A stretch of 64,000 bases of DNA, from assembly GCA_009760855.2 (NCBI GenBank), contig WPIO01000001.1, forward strand, positions 2,164,501 through 2,228,500, written 5' to 3'. The translations under genes and the position numbers were made by a program. Source of the stretch: Cristatella mucedo. Lineage: Eukaryota; Bryozoa; Phylactolaemata; Cristatellidae. Each line of letters begins with the position of its first letter. Within the stretch, counting starts at the first letter, position 1. Positions 20,760 through 33,800 of this stretch are shown here, in pieces. Under the pieces are notes generated by a model that worked only from the letters and a program-made list of their open reading frames with translations, had not been told where the DNA came from and did no database searches.

Positions 20760-21175
20760 TACTATTAGACGATTTAAAAACACTTTACCTTTGCTTTATA
20801 TTTTTTTAATTAGTATATGTTGTTTTTCATTTGCTTGCTCCTCAAAAGTATAGATAAGAGCAATTACCTCCCATAAACTTTTCTTTCATGAGCAGGTAAG
20901 TAATAACTCTGACATTTAATTTTTCCAAACGCTAAAAGTGTTGCTATGGCTAAAAGTCTGGTCTTCAATGAAAATTAATATTTTAAAGAATGAAACTGTG
21001 TACATAATAACAGAAATAAAGCTTATTAAATAAAACTTGGATTGTCATTAAAACGTAAACAAGTTCAGTATTTGATTTTTCTACCTTTAGTTTAGATAAG
21101 AAGACAAAGTTGTTAGGATGCGGATTGACCAGTTTCTCTGTGCAAAACCTATCAAAATTAATAATGCCTTTGTTC
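20760..21175. other. AT-rich intergenic DNA, nothing recognised
   Basis: No open frame, repeat family or RNA gene could be supported. Confidence 0.45.
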
Positions 21176-21176
21176 T

Positions 21177-22960
21177 AGTAATAATAATGATAATAATTTA
21201 CTTGATAAAGCGTCCTCAGAGAACTTAATCTCTCTCAAGGCGCTTTACATTTGCTGTAAAGTGAAATGCAATGGAATGGTAAGTCAAATCATGCTTGAAA
21301 AACAAACGAAATGAATAATATGATTAGGGGTGACATGCACAGGGTCAGCATGCAAATGTGGTTAGTGGCAGCATGCACAGTGTCAGCACGCATAAGCACA
21401 TCAAGGACGAATCACAGGGACCCACTAAATGCGGTCCTAAATAGGTGTGTTTTTAGGTTCCTTTTAAATGTGGTCAGGTCAGGGGATGTTCTGACGCAGG
21501 TCGGGAGGGAGTTCCAGGCTTTGGGAACATATGAACTAAATGCACGGTCTCCAAAGGATTTGAGGTTTGTATGAGGCATTTGTAGACTGTTGGATTGCGA
21601 AAAGCGGGTGGTACGATGCTTGGCCTGATGGGGTAGTATATCTGAGAGATAGGCTGGAGCCATAGAATGAAGGGACCTAAAAGTGAGCGACAAAACCTTG
21701 AAGTCAATCCGTTGCTTGACTGGTAGCCAGTGCAGGTCGGCGAGAAGTGGAGTAATGTGGCAACTGCGACGCTCACGACAGACAAGCCTAGCTGCAGAGT
21801 TTTGCACCAGCTGCAACCGCCTGATCGCACATGCTGGTAGGCCAGTAAGCAGGGAGTTGCAGAAGTCGAGACGGGATGTCACGAATGCATGGACCAACTT
21901 GAACGTGGTATCTTTATCTAAACAAGCCCGAGTTTTAGCAATGCTATGAAGCTGAAAATAGGCGGATTTGACTGTGGAGCTGATATGGTCGTCTAACGAG
22001 AGGTCGCTTTGGAACATGACACCTAGATTTCGAGTTGATTCAACCGGAGATATGCTGGCAGAGCCAATTTTGAGAGTCAGCCTTTCCAATCTCTGGATCA
22101 CACTGGGTTTGCCCATAACTAGTAAGTTAGTTTTATCATCGTTAATTTTTAGAAAATTTGCTGCCATCCATGTGCGGATGTCATCGATGCATGCAGCTAG
22201 TGAGTTTAGAGAATTTGAGGTTCTCGAAGGCTGGGAGGTATCAAAGCAAAAGTACAACTGAGTGTCATCCGCATAGAAGTGAAAGCCTAGATTGTGCTTG
22301 GCAATCCCATCAGCAAGAGGCAGAGTATAAACCGTGAAAAGAACTGGACCTAGCACTGAGCCCTGAGGTACTCCATATTTCAGAGGTACTTCAGGTGATC
22401 TTTGTCCATTCACGTCAATACTCTGGAGTCTCCCACTGAGATAGGACCTGAACCACTGCAGAACAGTGCCAGTGATGCCCAGGCGAGATGAGAGGCGCTC
22501 TAGAAGAACTTTGTGATCGCTGGTATCAAAAGCTGCCGAAAGATCAAGCAAAACAAGCAGAGACACTCTACCCATGTCTGCATTCCTAAGTAGGTCGTTG
22601 TATACCCGAAGCAACGCTGACTCTGTGGAGTGATTTGCTCTAAAGCCAGACTGGAACTTACTGGCAAGGTGTGAGGTTTCGATATACGAGTTCAGCTGGT
22701 CCGCCACGACCCGTTCGAGTGTCTTTGATAGGAACGGTAGAAGGGAAACTGGGTTGTAGTTGCTCAAGTTCTCTTGGTCAAGTGTAGCTTTCTTGAGAAG
22801 TGGCCTGACGACAGCTTTTTTGAAAGGTGCTGGGACATGACCTGAGGCTAATGACATATTAATGATGTTAGTTATGCATGGCAGCAGCAGATCAATGCAA
22901 CGTAGGAGCGGGACAGTGGGAATAGGGTCCAGGTTATCGATACTTTCCAATATCATAAGG
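21177..22960 (-). mobile_element. LINE (CR1/L2-like non-LTR retrotransposon), 5'-truncated, youngest copy
   Basis: On the minus strand it runs from a 5' truncation near 22960 through an intact reverse-transcriptase frame and a 3' UTR of about 170 bp. It ends in the two-stem palindrome (AGCGCC-like / AGAGA / TCTCT / GGCGCT-like) and an imperfect ATT repeat at 21177-21200. It is the reference for the many degraded copies in this window. The microsatellite tail fits the CR1/L2 way of ending, but the clade is inferred from wording, not a tree. Confidence 0.88.
21412..22956 (-). CDS. LINE reverse transcriptase (partial ORF2), 514 codons open
   Basis: Copies LINE RNA into DNA at the insertion site. 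RVT_1 motifs run in order: NYNPVSLLP (66-74, usually NYRPVSLLP), LDLSAAFD with the first catalytic Asp (137-144), VPQGSVLGP (196-204) and YADD with the catalytic Asp pair (228-231). The C-terminal part contains [13 protein letters not shown] and ends in a basic [14 protein letters not shown]-type tail, typical of CR1/L2-like elements. The endonuclease domain is missing through 5' truncation, so this copy cannot be autonomous. The absence of stops over 514 codons suggests a recent insertion. The listed start is only the first Met of the open frame. Confidence 0.88.
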   Translation of the reverse strand: MILESIDNLDPIPTVPLLRCIDLLLPCITNIINMSLASGHVPAPFKKAVVRPLLKKATLDQENLSNYNPVSLLPFLSKTLERVVADQLNSYIETSHLASKFQSGFRANHSTESALLRVYNDLLRNADMGRVSLLVLLDLSAAFDTSDHKVLLERLSSRLGITGTVLQWFRSYLSGRLQSIDVNGQRSPEVPLKYGVPQGSVLGPVLFTVYTLPLADGIAKHNLGFHFYADDTQLYFCFDTSQPSRTSNSLNSLAACIDDIRTWMAANFLKINDDKTNLLVMGKPSVIQRLERLTLKIGSASISPVESTRNLGVMFQSDLSLDDHISSTVKSAYFQLHSIAKTRACLDKDTTFKLVHAFVTSRLDFCNSLLTGLPACAIRRLQLVQNSAARLVCRERRSCHITPLLADLHWLPVKQRIDFKVLSLTFRSLHSMAPAYLSDILPHQAKHRTTRFSQSNSLQMPHTNLKSFGDRAFSSYVPKAWNSLPTCVRTSPDLTTFKRNLKTHLFRTAFSGSL

Positions 22961-24411
22961 ATTTATAAATACATGAGCCTTAAGCAAACCATTTCAAATT
23001 AGGATCCGCTGCCTTGGGGCATAAATATATTCACTTTCGTGAGCTGGTATCGAATGGCGTAAGCATTTGGAAGAAACAATTGGCAACACCTGCGACTAAC
23101 GTATGAAGTCACGGGTGATAAACCACTCAACGAAAGAATGTCTCCAGCATGCGCTTCTTTTCCTAGCTTGGCTCTCTTGGTGCATCTTGCAGATGATTTG
23201 AGCAGCATCAAGACCTTGCTGGACGCTTTGAGGTCTGCTGTATTCTTCCAGAAGGCCATTGGAGACTTAAAAATGGTCGCGTTCCATATGGGTCTCTAAG
23301 GCTGTTCTACCACGTATCTCTGCTATCTACGCCCTCAGGACAGCATGGGCCACGCTGCTCTATACCGCTGGCTGAACAGGCTGGAGCAGACCAAGTTATC
23401 TCTGTGGGGGAGCAACCATATCGAGTGGGAGGAGCCAATTGTGGATTCCCGCAGCGTGCCGATGCCGCATCACATCAAATCATCTTATCAAAGCCAGTTG
23501 CTTTTTTGGGCCAAGATGGGGAAGATGGCTGAGTGCAATGACTTTCCAAAGTAGCTCACTAGTAGTGAGCTTTGCAGATGTGCTAGGCTTCCTGGACAGT
23601 CACAAGGTAGGACAATATTAGCGCAGGCTGAGGCTATGCTTAAAAAATAGTGAAATATGGGCTATAGGACGTCCTTATAATTGCTACTTATCTTGATAAA
23701 TTCAACGATAACATGGGTGCTTGACGGTGGGGCAAAGCGAGGACTTCGAGGGATGAAAGTCAGATGGATAACTCGACACATCAGATGAAATCTCGGCAAA
23801 CCAATTATGACAGTGTGAGAATAAGATGGAGAAAATAATACAGCTTCCGTACAGCTTGGCAAGTCACGTGATCAGCCAGACCGCGCGCCCAAGTAGGGCT
23901 GAGGCTGGCCATCATCCCTTGTGTCAGCTCTGCTTGCTCGTTGATTGATGGACTGCCTTACGTCCTGTTGCAGGCAGGCGGAGAGCTGGAAAGGCCGACA
24001 GCAGCTTCGGCTCTATAGACACGGACGTTAAGTTGAGCGGCCGATGACCGCTACGTCTGCCATATGGACGTAAAGAATTGCGAATGCCGCTTTAAAGGAC
24101 AGTATAACGAGAATACGGTGGAAGATTGACTGCATTGGTGACTGATTCATAAAAAAAGTGATTTACAGTGTAGTCATAGTAAAGTTTGAGAACTACCCAT
24201 TTCTCAATAGTATATCATCGTTTTGCATAAACTCAGTAAAAGTACATGATAGTTCTAGTTTTTTAATGTGAGTAAATGTAATCCAAAATATTTGTACCAG
24301 TGAATTCCTCCGGTTTTGGAAGAATATGTGCAAATTTAAACTGCGTCACTGTCCTGATCATAAAACAAAAGCTTGTGCGGAAAAATGAAAATCGACTGTT
24401 CATTTGAGGTA
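22961..24411. other. No gene recognised
   Basis: Open frames of up to 86 codons (22999-23259 minus) have no known domain. A pseudogene cannot be excluded, but nothing supports one. Confidence 0.4.
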
Positions 24412-24876
24412 CAGTCGTCTCTCGCCACTTCGCGCTTCGACTTTCGTGGCTTCATTCTAACGCGCTTTTTTCAAATACATGTACATTCATAAAAAAATTT
24501 GATTGATATAATTGATATTGATATAATTGATATTGATAAATTGATACAACGAGCGCTTGGTTGTCTGAAGTCAACTATAAAACCTTATAGTACGGTACGC
24601 ATGGACTGTTGGATTATGTATTCGAGCAGCCTCGAAAATCCTTAAACGCCAGACGCTAGAACCGGTCCCTGTGTGTGGGCAAAAGTCTTTTTCCAAAAAA
24701 TCGGGTGTGGTGAAACCAAGTCAATCAGAGCGTGCTGTTCACTGATTGGCTACGAAACGATTGGCTACTAAACTAAGAAAATATTCGTTTTATAAGTAAA
24801 TAATCATACTTCGCAGAAATTCGCGGGTCGTGTTAGAGTCTGGAACGGATCAATCGCGATAAACGATGGACGCCTG
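24412..24876. mobile_element. Pogo/Tigger-like MITE, 465 bp, inverted relative of 17665-18437
   Basis: Ends 'cagtcgtctctcgccacttc' and, on the other strand, 'caggcgtccatcgtttatcg', both flanked by TA. The internal segment 'ggtgaaaccaagtcaatcag' is the reverse complement of a segment at 18055-18110, and the '(c)gaatattttc' words also match. It has no coding capacity. Confidence 0.7.
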
Positions 24877-24879
24877 TAT

Positions 24880-25415
24880 AAGCTTTTGCAAAATATACAT
24901 TTCTACCCATGAAAAAACTGAACCAAGTTGATCGATTATCAGTAATAAGCGACCGGTGGTGCCATCATTATTTTTTCCCATGTAGAAGCTATAGCTTTGT
25001 AAAAAGCTTGAGCCTCTTAGCGGTTCTCGCGACCCTGGCCTCTTTTCATCCATTCCCACAGGCCACCATTGTGCTGTACCGTCTTCAGGTAATGGGAGCA
25101 CAATTTTCGTTATGTTTTCCGAACTAAGATTCTGGTCGGCATGCAGTAACGACGATGCTTCAGCCCCCACTTAACGGCGAAAGTTGGAGAGGTTAAAGAG
25201 CCTTTCCCTCTGGCCCCCCACCATTCTTTTTGTCTCGTCGCGCGAGCGTTGATATACCGGCAAGGTCGAGCGAGATTTATTCTTACCTCCCAAAGACCTG
25301 GAATGCTCTCGGTCTCAGGTTGGCCGCTGACCTGCGCACCTTAGGTGAACTCTACTGCCGTCCAGGTATGGCCCAACGATCAAGTTGCGTGCCTTTGACG
25401 ACCACTGTCAAGATG
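24880..25415. other. No gene recognised
   Basis: Open frames 24850-25170 (minus) and 24909-25127 (plus) overlap each other and carry no domain. Nothing is supportable. Confidence 0.4.
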
Positions 25416-25520
25416 CACACCTTTATAATAATAATAATAGTGTACTCGATAAAGCGCCCACAGAGAACTTAATCTCTTTCTAGGCGCTTTACATTTGCTG
25501 CAAAGGGAAATGCAACTGTG
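25416..25520 (-). mobile_element. LINE 3'-end fragment, antisense
   Basis: ATT-type repeat (here aataataataatag) followed by 'gataaagcgcccacagagaa' and 'ctcttt(c)taggcgctttac', the palindromic 3' end of the LINE family. Confidence 0.8.
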
Positions 25521-25534
25521 GTCAAATCAACCTT

Positions 25535-25640
25535 TAACGGCCGAGGTCGTGGGCTCGAGCCCTACGACATATGCAAAGCACCACCGGCGATAGAAATTTA
25601 GTTGTCTTAGGGCGCTATACAAAAGAATCGTGTTTTATTT
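25535..25640 (+). mobile_element. SINE family 1 fragment
   Basis: Begins at the B box ('gaggtcgtgggctcgagccc') and ends with 'cttagggcgctatacaaaag'. The A-box half is lost. Confidence 0.65.
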
Positions 25641-26114
25641 ACTTGCCCATCGGCCAATCAGACCAGCCCAGGGCGTAGGAGGGCAAGGGGAGACAACTTA
25701 GATGTAGAAGGTCGACCCGGAATATCACGCTCGCTACCCTCGAGGCCAGCTTGCCAGGTTCAAGGTCGAACCCTAGAGCGTTGCGTACGGCGTACCCGGT
25801 AACTGCTATTGCCTTCGAATGTCACCCGCTGCACCTAAGCATTAACCGCATCGGCAGCTGTTTGCATTGCCTCGCTGTTTGTCTCTGCTTGAACACTTCA
25901 TTCTTGCCTCGTTCCCAAGCGGTAGAAAGTGAGTCATCCGCGTCCGGCGCCGTGCTGGCTCTTGCACGTGTAGTCGTGTCTTCTTTATTAGCCCATATCG
26001 CGAATGATGTTACCGGCGTCGGAGATAGACACTTGTGGAGTGCATGACTGACTTCATCCCCATGCCCGTGAGCATATACCGCTTCGCGTGCTGATACCTC
26101 ATCCCTACTTAAAA

Positions 26115-26151
26115 ACAGATTGAGTGATCTGAGGACGCTATATCAAATGCA

Positions 26152-26191
<40 letters not shown>

Positions 26192-26192
26192 T
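26115..26192 (+). mobile_element. LINE/SINE tail plus (ATT)n
   Basis: 'gattgagtgatctgaggacgctatatc' is the 3' end of the LINE family, followed by about 12 ATT units. Confidence 0.65.
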
Positions 26193-26194
26193 TG

Positions 26195-27314
26195 TCGTGG
26201 TTGTAATGTTCTCCCAATTACCTTCTACTAATGTGCTGGGTACTCTTTCGCCTTCCAGTGCGAGGCCATTGCTCGTCGACGATTATGTTACAAGCATGTG
26301 TTGACATTTTGAATTTTTTTTGTAAATATCCATGTGAAAGCGAGACGTGGTGATATTTACGACTTAGCCATAGAAGATTACAAAGAACTTAAGACTATTC
26401 TTATTACCAGATGCTACCATTAAACTCACCTGTGAGGGTCTGATCACGTCGATGTTTTGAAGGCAGCACAATATTTAATTACGAGATCTAGGAAGATTTG
26501 TCTTTCTATAGCTGTCTTACGGTTGGTCAAATTGAGGGCTGTTGATCGAACAGGCTACAGGTTGTCGTCTCGCGCTTTGTTGTGCTACGTGGCAAAATAG
26601 ATCAACACTAGCTTACGCTAAGGTATTACAACAGACTAGTGGAACGCTACTGCCAGCCCTTTACGGTAGTTGACCGTGTGGTGTCGCAGAGCCAGTCCCA
26701 CTGCAACACCCTGCACACAGCCACAGCCACTGCACCAAGCTTATGCAGCCTCGAACCTGCTTTTAAATGTACAGTGCAGGCCGTTTGAGCTTTTTTTTTT
26801 AGCTTGTTTTAGCATGAAACGTAAGCTAGCTTATGCCTGTAGGATGTATGGATCCAAGCTACACAAATGTTGTACCATATGAAATTCTTGCCCTACCGAG
26901 ACGTCGATTTCTTTGGGAACTGTGCAGGTGGCAGTCAGTACTTGTCAGTCCTGTGGCATTATTAGCACAGCTCGTCAACTGTATTCAGGTATCCGTTACC
27001 AAAGCACAAGCTGCCAGCACATCTGCAAAATAGTGTTTCGTTTTATGCTTAAACTTGGCTTGCAATCGAAAGCTGGTGCTATTAAGTTGTGATTCCTCGG
27101 ATGCGTACCACGAGGTGGGCTTTTTTGGCTGCTATATTTGATGCTCACTTTTTTGCAATGTAATCATTAATTATTTCCAAGTCATGTTATAACCTTATAT
27201 TTTTGTTGCATCCTTCTCACTATGGCTGTATCTGTGGCCAATCATCAAGTACAGTGAGCCGAAGAGCTTTGGTACTCCTATCTTGGGGCAGCAGAATCTT
27301 TCTGAAAAAATTTA
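26195..27314. other. No gene recognised
   Basis: Short open frames only, such as 25751-26047 and 26670-27033. I see no domain, splice context or repeat family. Confidence 0.4.
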
Positions 27315-28310
27315 TGAATAATAATACATTTGTATAGCATCTTTGCTTAACCGAATATCTTTCTAGGTGCTTTACATGCGATGGAAAGAAAGCACAATTG
27401 AGTGATTAGTGGCAACATGCACAATGTCAGCAAGAATTGCATGCTTAGGGGTGACATGCACAGGGTCAGCACACAAGTGTGGTCAGTGGCAGCATGAACA
27501 CTGTTAGTACACGTAAGCACGCAGAGGATGAATCACAAGGACCCACTAAATGCTGTTATAAACATGGACATCATCTGAGGCCAACGACGTATGCATTGTG
27601 TTAGTTATGCATAGTAGCAGCAGATCTGTGCATTGTAAATGTAGGATGTTTGGAATAGGGTGTAGAAAGCTAATAGTCTTCTTTGAGTGGGAGATGAATT
27701 TCAAGACGAGGTCACTCGTGGTCTCTTTGAATGTAGACATTGAAGTGCTGCACGGAACGTAGGAAGAGGAAGCCAGTGGGGGTCGTTATTGAGGACAGGG
27801 AGTCCAGAAGGGATGCTGCTACCTTAAAGAGGAGCTCTCTGATCTTGTCTATCTTGCTGACAATGAAGCCAGAGAAGCGATCAGCTAGATCAGCACAAGA
27901 ATCACTAGGTAATTAGCTTAACTTGTGGAGTGGTTTAGTAGATGGTTGATGGTAGACATAAACATTTTTGGATTGTGCATCTGTGATGCAACAATATTTT
28001 TATTGAAGCTCGACTTGACCTTTACTAGGATCGAATCGACAGCGCGATTCGAGCGCTTTAAACCTTAAGCTAAACCTGGGCTACTTCGAGTCAGAGGATC
28101 AATGATATGAGGTAAAGATTGAGGAATAAGTGTTTCCGATTCGTAAAGTAGAGCAAGAGAATAAGGGGACCTTAAAAGCATGTCGAAAGATATAGGTAGT
28201 TGAATGATGTGGAGCCAGTGCTGGTTGGAGAGAATTGGTGCAGCATTCACGACAGACAAGTCTTGACCCTGCAGAATATCGCACCGAATACTTGCACGCA
28301 GAAGCAGCTT
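27315..28310 (-). mobile_element. Rearranged LINE copy, antisense
   Basis: Starts with the 3' end (aataatacatttgtatagc, degraded palindrome) and 3' UTR. It then jumps near 27560 to the region upstream of the RT domain (compare 38510-38960) and returns near 28100-28290 to the RT C-terminal half. An internal deletion and rearrangement are therefore visible. No intact frame remains. Confidence 0.6.
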
Positions 28311-29055
28311 CTCTAACTCACCACGAGTGAGCCATCGAGATGCTGTACAGTTTTATTTAGTGTGCTCGTAGTTTTAGCTGCTATAGGCATGCATTCAGTC
28401 GATGGCTGCATTCGAGTCGCTCGACAAAGGAGCCGTGAGCAGTGTAGCTGAAACCAGAAAACAGTCAGCAACTGTGTAGCGACGACATTGTTGCTGAGGA
28501 TAGAGATGTAGATGAGCGTTTCTTTGCAGCAGCATTTGATTGGTGATGAGATGCAGGACTTAGTGGACTTATGTTACAAGCGTCGTCGTCAGTGGACTTA
28601 GGTTACAAGCGTCGTCAAACGCATTGTTGCTGTTGCTGAGCCTAGCAGAGGGGTGCTTGCAGTCCACAACCTAGGTGGGAGGTCGGAGATCTGTAAAGGC
28701 AATAGCTGTTAAGGCTGTGGTTCTGCAACAACTATCAGGCTGTTAAAAGCAGCCAGTGTTTATTTTTGCTCAACGTTCTCCGACAGTACTAGTGGTTTTC
28801 TACTCCCGCTGAAGGTGTATGGCATGAACGAACTATACCTTTGTCGAAAGCTTTCGTTGGTAAGAGCAGGGTTGTCTTGTGTCTTGCCGTTAAATCGAGA
28901 TCTGCCAAAGGCTCTCCTTCATTTCCGGTGACTCTCTCGCACACCAGAGTGCTTTTATTCTGCTGGCAGCCAAATAGCCGCTTCGAATGCTCTTGCCAGC
29001 TGCCAAACTTGTTTTTGCCACAGCCTGCTTAGCATTCAGTTTCCTAATGCTCCCA
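28311..29055. other. No gene recognised; likely holds the unseen 5' exon or promoter of the glucosidase
   Basis: The glucosidase gene must start upstream of 29571. I could not identify its first exon or promoter here; only short open frames are present. Confidence 0.3.
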
Positions 29056-29057
29056 CT

Positions 29058-29165
29058 TTTGCTTCGCTCACGTGCGATGTGAGGATAAACTCAAAACGTA
29101 CCTATTGATCACAGGATTTAGTGGGTCCCTGTGATTCGTCCTTCGTGTGCTTATGCGTGCAGGTT
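29058..29165 (+). mobile_element. LINE 3' UTR fragment
   Basis: Contains 'atttagtgggtccctgtgat' and 'tgcttatgcgtgc', matching the LINE 3' UTR (compare 54700-54750). Confidence 0.6.
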
Positions 29166-29216
29166 GATGGTCACTTTTTTCAGGCTTCAGTGCTTGCTGG
29201 CCGCCGTGCCCACGTG

Positions 29217-29245
29217 GCTCGTCGTCGTCGTCGTCGTCGTCGTCT
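29217..29245. repeat. (GTC)n microsatellite
   Basis: About nine GTC/CGT units. Open frames of aspartate or arginine runs across it are composition artefacts. Confidence 0.9.
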
Positions 29246-29570
29246 AACTGAGTCGACCAGGTGGAGAGAACTGCAAAGTATCGCAACACATGAATACCTG
29301 CGGTGAGTCTGCGCAGAGTGTCGCCCAGAGTTGGTAAAGGGGGCTCAATACGGCAGGATCTGAACATTGACCTTGTGCTAAACCAACCAATCAGGTCGGG
29401 CTGCGTCCCCCTTCGTCCCGCTGCCACCACGAGGTGGCTGTAGCTTGCCAGTCGCTGCTCAGCATTCACCCCTCATTGTACATGGATGATGTAGCCATGG
29501 GTTGTTGGCTGTGGTTGGTGGTTGCTGGCCGTCTCACTTTCCCTGTCGAGCCGTGCTGCATATTTTGCAG

Positions 29571-30776
29571 AGGGCCGCAGGCTCGTTGAACACAAGGCTA
29601 AGCAGAAGAATTGGAAGTTCTGGGGACCGTATGTTTCTGATCGACAATGGGCCACCGTTCGCGAAGACTACTCGCCATTGGGAAGCAGGTGCATCTCAGT
29701 TCATCGGCGGTTCAAGAGCGTTATTTTCTGCTGTCGGGTTTTTGGAAGAGTTGTGGCCGCCACCGAGTTGGCGTTTGCTCTGAAGCATTTGCACTGTAGA
29801 GCGATGGGCACGTGCCGTCTCGCTCGCAATGGTTTCGTTGTTTGCACGTTTCTCGTAGCTGGGATCACTTTACGCACGAGCAGTCTCGCTCGCGTGCCTA
29901 TCGATGGGGCGAGGACGGCCTTTTTGGAATCAGCGATCGACGTTGTCATCTCTGCTTTGCATTGGCACTGTGGAACGGCGAGGACTCCATCTTGAAAGAG
30001 CGCCTCTTTGGACTGACGAACAGCCAGGTGAGCTTGTTCCTCAGTTCACGAGCCTGTGTGCCCATGTAGACGTCATTGCGACCCACACTCAAAGAGCAAA
30101 GCTCTCTGAGACATCAGCCTGCCTCTTGGGAGATCGATTGCCTTTGGAGTGTTGATTGCCGAGGGCACCAAACTGGCCTCAGGTTTCCTATTTTTTGTAC
30201 CACTGTGCTCGAAAGTAGGTATGGATCTTCTGTCGAGTACTTCTGAATCTGATGTGCATGCTGTCGATGCCAACCAACAGCATACCTCTCTCCACCCCCT
30301 CCCCCCCCCCTGTGTCGCATATGACCTCTTGAAGTTTGGGTTCTCCTCGTCACGGTTTAAAGGACTGCTTTGTCACGGGAATATTTTTTATGACGAAGCG
30401 TTTGAGAATGAGACTTTTGTCGTGACTGCCCATCTGACTCGATTTTACTCACAGCTTTTTTTTATAGATGACAATATTCATACGACATTTGTATCGCACT
30501 TTAAAAGAGCTAAATCTCTTTCTGAGCGCTTTTCAGATGCTGCAAAGGAGGCGTGTCCATTGGCTAGTGATGACGTGCACAATGTCATCATGCATAAGCA
30601 AGCAAAGGAAAATTTCCCCAGAGCCAGCAAATGTTTTGAGAAATAGATGCATTTTAAGCTCTTTATTGATGTCATTCAGGGAATGTAATAACGTCAGTCG
30701 GAAGTGAGTGTACACCTTAGCAAGCTCACCACATCTATGCTCGGATAGAGGAGTTCACAGATCACTCAAATGTATG

Positions 30777-30850
<74 letters not shown>

Positions 30851-33800
30851 TATATATGCACGATATATATGCACGATATATATGCACGATATATATACAT
30901 GATATATATACACGATATATATACACACACGAGCTTGTGGACTCGCTTCACTGAATTATAGCAGTTCTTTCACAGAAGACATTGCTGAGCCATTTTGCCG
31001 ATTGCCGGAAGTGCGCCATCTTGCCGGGTGCTGGACTTAGTCACTTTAGTTAGTATATTTAGGATAGAGATTAGGATAGGATAGAGATGTTTAGATTCGC
31101 AAACACAATAGGGCTCGATCCCACGACCTCGGTCATCTAGTGCATTCATTCTTATTGACCTCACTCGTTAAAGATGAGCACCTTGGCCCCTGGGGGCCAA
31201 ACGTGGGTGGAAACTGCCGTTGCTGTAGATTGTATGTTGTCACATACTCCTTCTGGCCCACTTTGTGATCGGATTTTCATTGGCCCGGCCCTTCTTTCGG
31301 CTGCCAGGCTTGTCAAGCGGGTGGCTGTTTATGTGCCTTTCGTCTGTGCCTTTTGCTCATATAGCATTCCCAAGCCACGGTTTAACTTCCATTTATACTG
31401 TACCTGCCTTTAGGGAAATCATGGCGAGGACTGCAAAGAGTGCTACTACTATTTGGACTCAACACCGACTCACTCCTACATGAAGGCCCTCTACAAGTAT
31501 CCGCAGAAGAAATTTCCTTATAATGAGCTGTTGGAGAAGAACCGCGGGAGAAGCCGCGACCTATCGGAATTCGAGCTGAAAGACACCGGTCAGTATGTAA
31601 TGTAACGCAATGTATCTCCGTCTGTAACTCCACAAAGTCATAAACACCATGTGGGTGTTATGCAGGAGAGTTTTGTATAGCGCACTCACAGCCTAAGCGG
31701 CTTTCGGTACGCATTCGGTAGCCAGCATCTCCTTCTCTGATCGGACTGCTTCTGTGTTTGATGCACCGGAATTCAGTATTCATTGGCACTTCGGCACCTG
31801 TGTAACCGTGATTATGCCAGCATGAGGGGGGGAGAGAGCAACCTTTGACCTTAGCCAGAAGTGTAAAGTCCTGCTAGAGATATGTAAGCTGACTAGTTCA
31901 ACCTTTAGTGATGAGGAGATAAGCAGCCCCAACACTTGATGAGCTGTGTGGCCCCCAATCGTAGTGGTGATGCATTGCATAGTCAAGCTTCTTAGCATTG
32001 GGAAAAAATATATAGCTCGTTTATATTGCACAATGTCTATCATGATGCTTTACACACCCTCTAGGCTCGAGTCCACGACTGCGGTCGTTAAAGGTGAGCA
32101 TCTTACCCTGGGTCGAACCAGTTCTGCTTAAAGTCTTGAATAACCATTAATTTACAGTGTTAAGAACTATAAGCCAGTGGCCCAGCCAGGATTTCTGGAT
32201 AGGGGGCAGGCCATGCAGACTGAGATAAAGGCTCTGGAAATCACAAGCCTTTTGTTAAGCACGTGAGTGGCAGATGCACATAGATTGAAAGTATGTGTTG
32301 ATGATTGTCACCAGTCGTCACCATTGCTTTGTTTCCATTTCGTCTTCATAGCATCCATATCTCCCTTTCTTTCTCAACGGAATAATAAAAAACGGTACTA
32401 TATTTGTGTAGCCCCTTCAGGGAACTCAATCTCTTTCTAATGACTTCGCATATGCTGTAAAAGATGCACGTTAATATGCTGAGTGACAATATGCACAGTG
32501 TCAGCATGTATGACCACATGAAGGTCAATTCACAAGTACCCGGCAAATGATATGAAGAACACGTGCATTTTTAGTATCTGTTTACCTCTCGTTTAGTCGG
32601 GAGATGTCCTGATGTCAGTCGACGTGGTTTCCAGGCTTTGGGAACATACGAACAAAGTATCATGGCCTCCGATGGATTTGATTGAGTTTAGTTCGAGGCC
32701 CAGCTAAACGACTTGTTAGAAGAGCTGGTGGTATTCTGCCTGGCACGACTGGAAAGTAGTTCAGGTAGGCCGGAACAAAAGAATGAAAGATCCTGAGAGT
32801 TAGTGACATGACTTTGAATTTGATGCGCTGCTTGATGAGGAGCCAATGCTGGTCGGTGGGAAGTAAGCGTAATGTGACAACTAGAATACTCACAAAAGAC
32901 ATGCCAAGCTCCCGAGTTTTGCACCAACTCCCAATGACTAATTGCTCAGGCCGGAAGGCCTGCAAGCAGTGAATTACAGAAGCCGTGAAGGGATGTTACA
33001 AATGCATGAACCAACTTAGATATGATATCCCTGTCTAAGCTGGCCTGAATTTCTGTAATGTTATATAGCAGGCAGTAGGGAGACCTGACTGTAGAGCTGA
33101 AGTGGTCGTCTAGTGAAAGGTGACTTTGGAACAGGACACTCAGATATTGGGCTGAGGCTTCAGGAGACATGGTGGCAGAGCCCATTTTGAGGAATAGGTT
33201 TTCCAATTTCCGAGCAACACTAGGTTTGCCCTCAACTAGTAAGTTGGTGCTATCATAATTCAATTTGAGAGCATTTCTTTGTCATGCAACTGCGAATGCC
33301 TGCAATAAATGCAACGGGTAAAGGAAGTTTAGAGGATTTTTCGTCCTGGAGGGAGGTATGCTAATATTATTATTATTGTTATTATTATTATTATAACGCT
33401 TTCTAAAGCGCCCTCAGAGAACTCAGTCTCTTTCTAGGCGTTTTACATTTGCTGCAAAGGAAACACGATCTAATGGTTAGTGGTAGCATGCTCGATAAAC
33501 GACTGGAATAACATGGTTAGAGATGACATGCACAGGGCCACAATGCAAGTATAGTTAGTGGCAGCATGCGAAGTGTCAGCATGCATAAGCATATAGAAGA
33601 ATCAGAGGGACCCACTAAATGCTGTCATAAATAGGTATGTTTTTAATTTCTTTTTATCTGTTGTCAAGTCAGGGGATGCTGTGATGCAAGTCGGTAGTGA
33701 GTTCCAGGCTTTGGGAGCATACGAACTAAAAGCACGGTCTCCAAAGGATTTGAGGTTTATATGAGATATAGGTAAACAGTTGGATTCCAAAAAGTGGGAG

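Noticed and set aside
30708-30961. Open frames of alternating Tyr-Ile on both strands
   Set aside because: Translation of a TA microsatellite.
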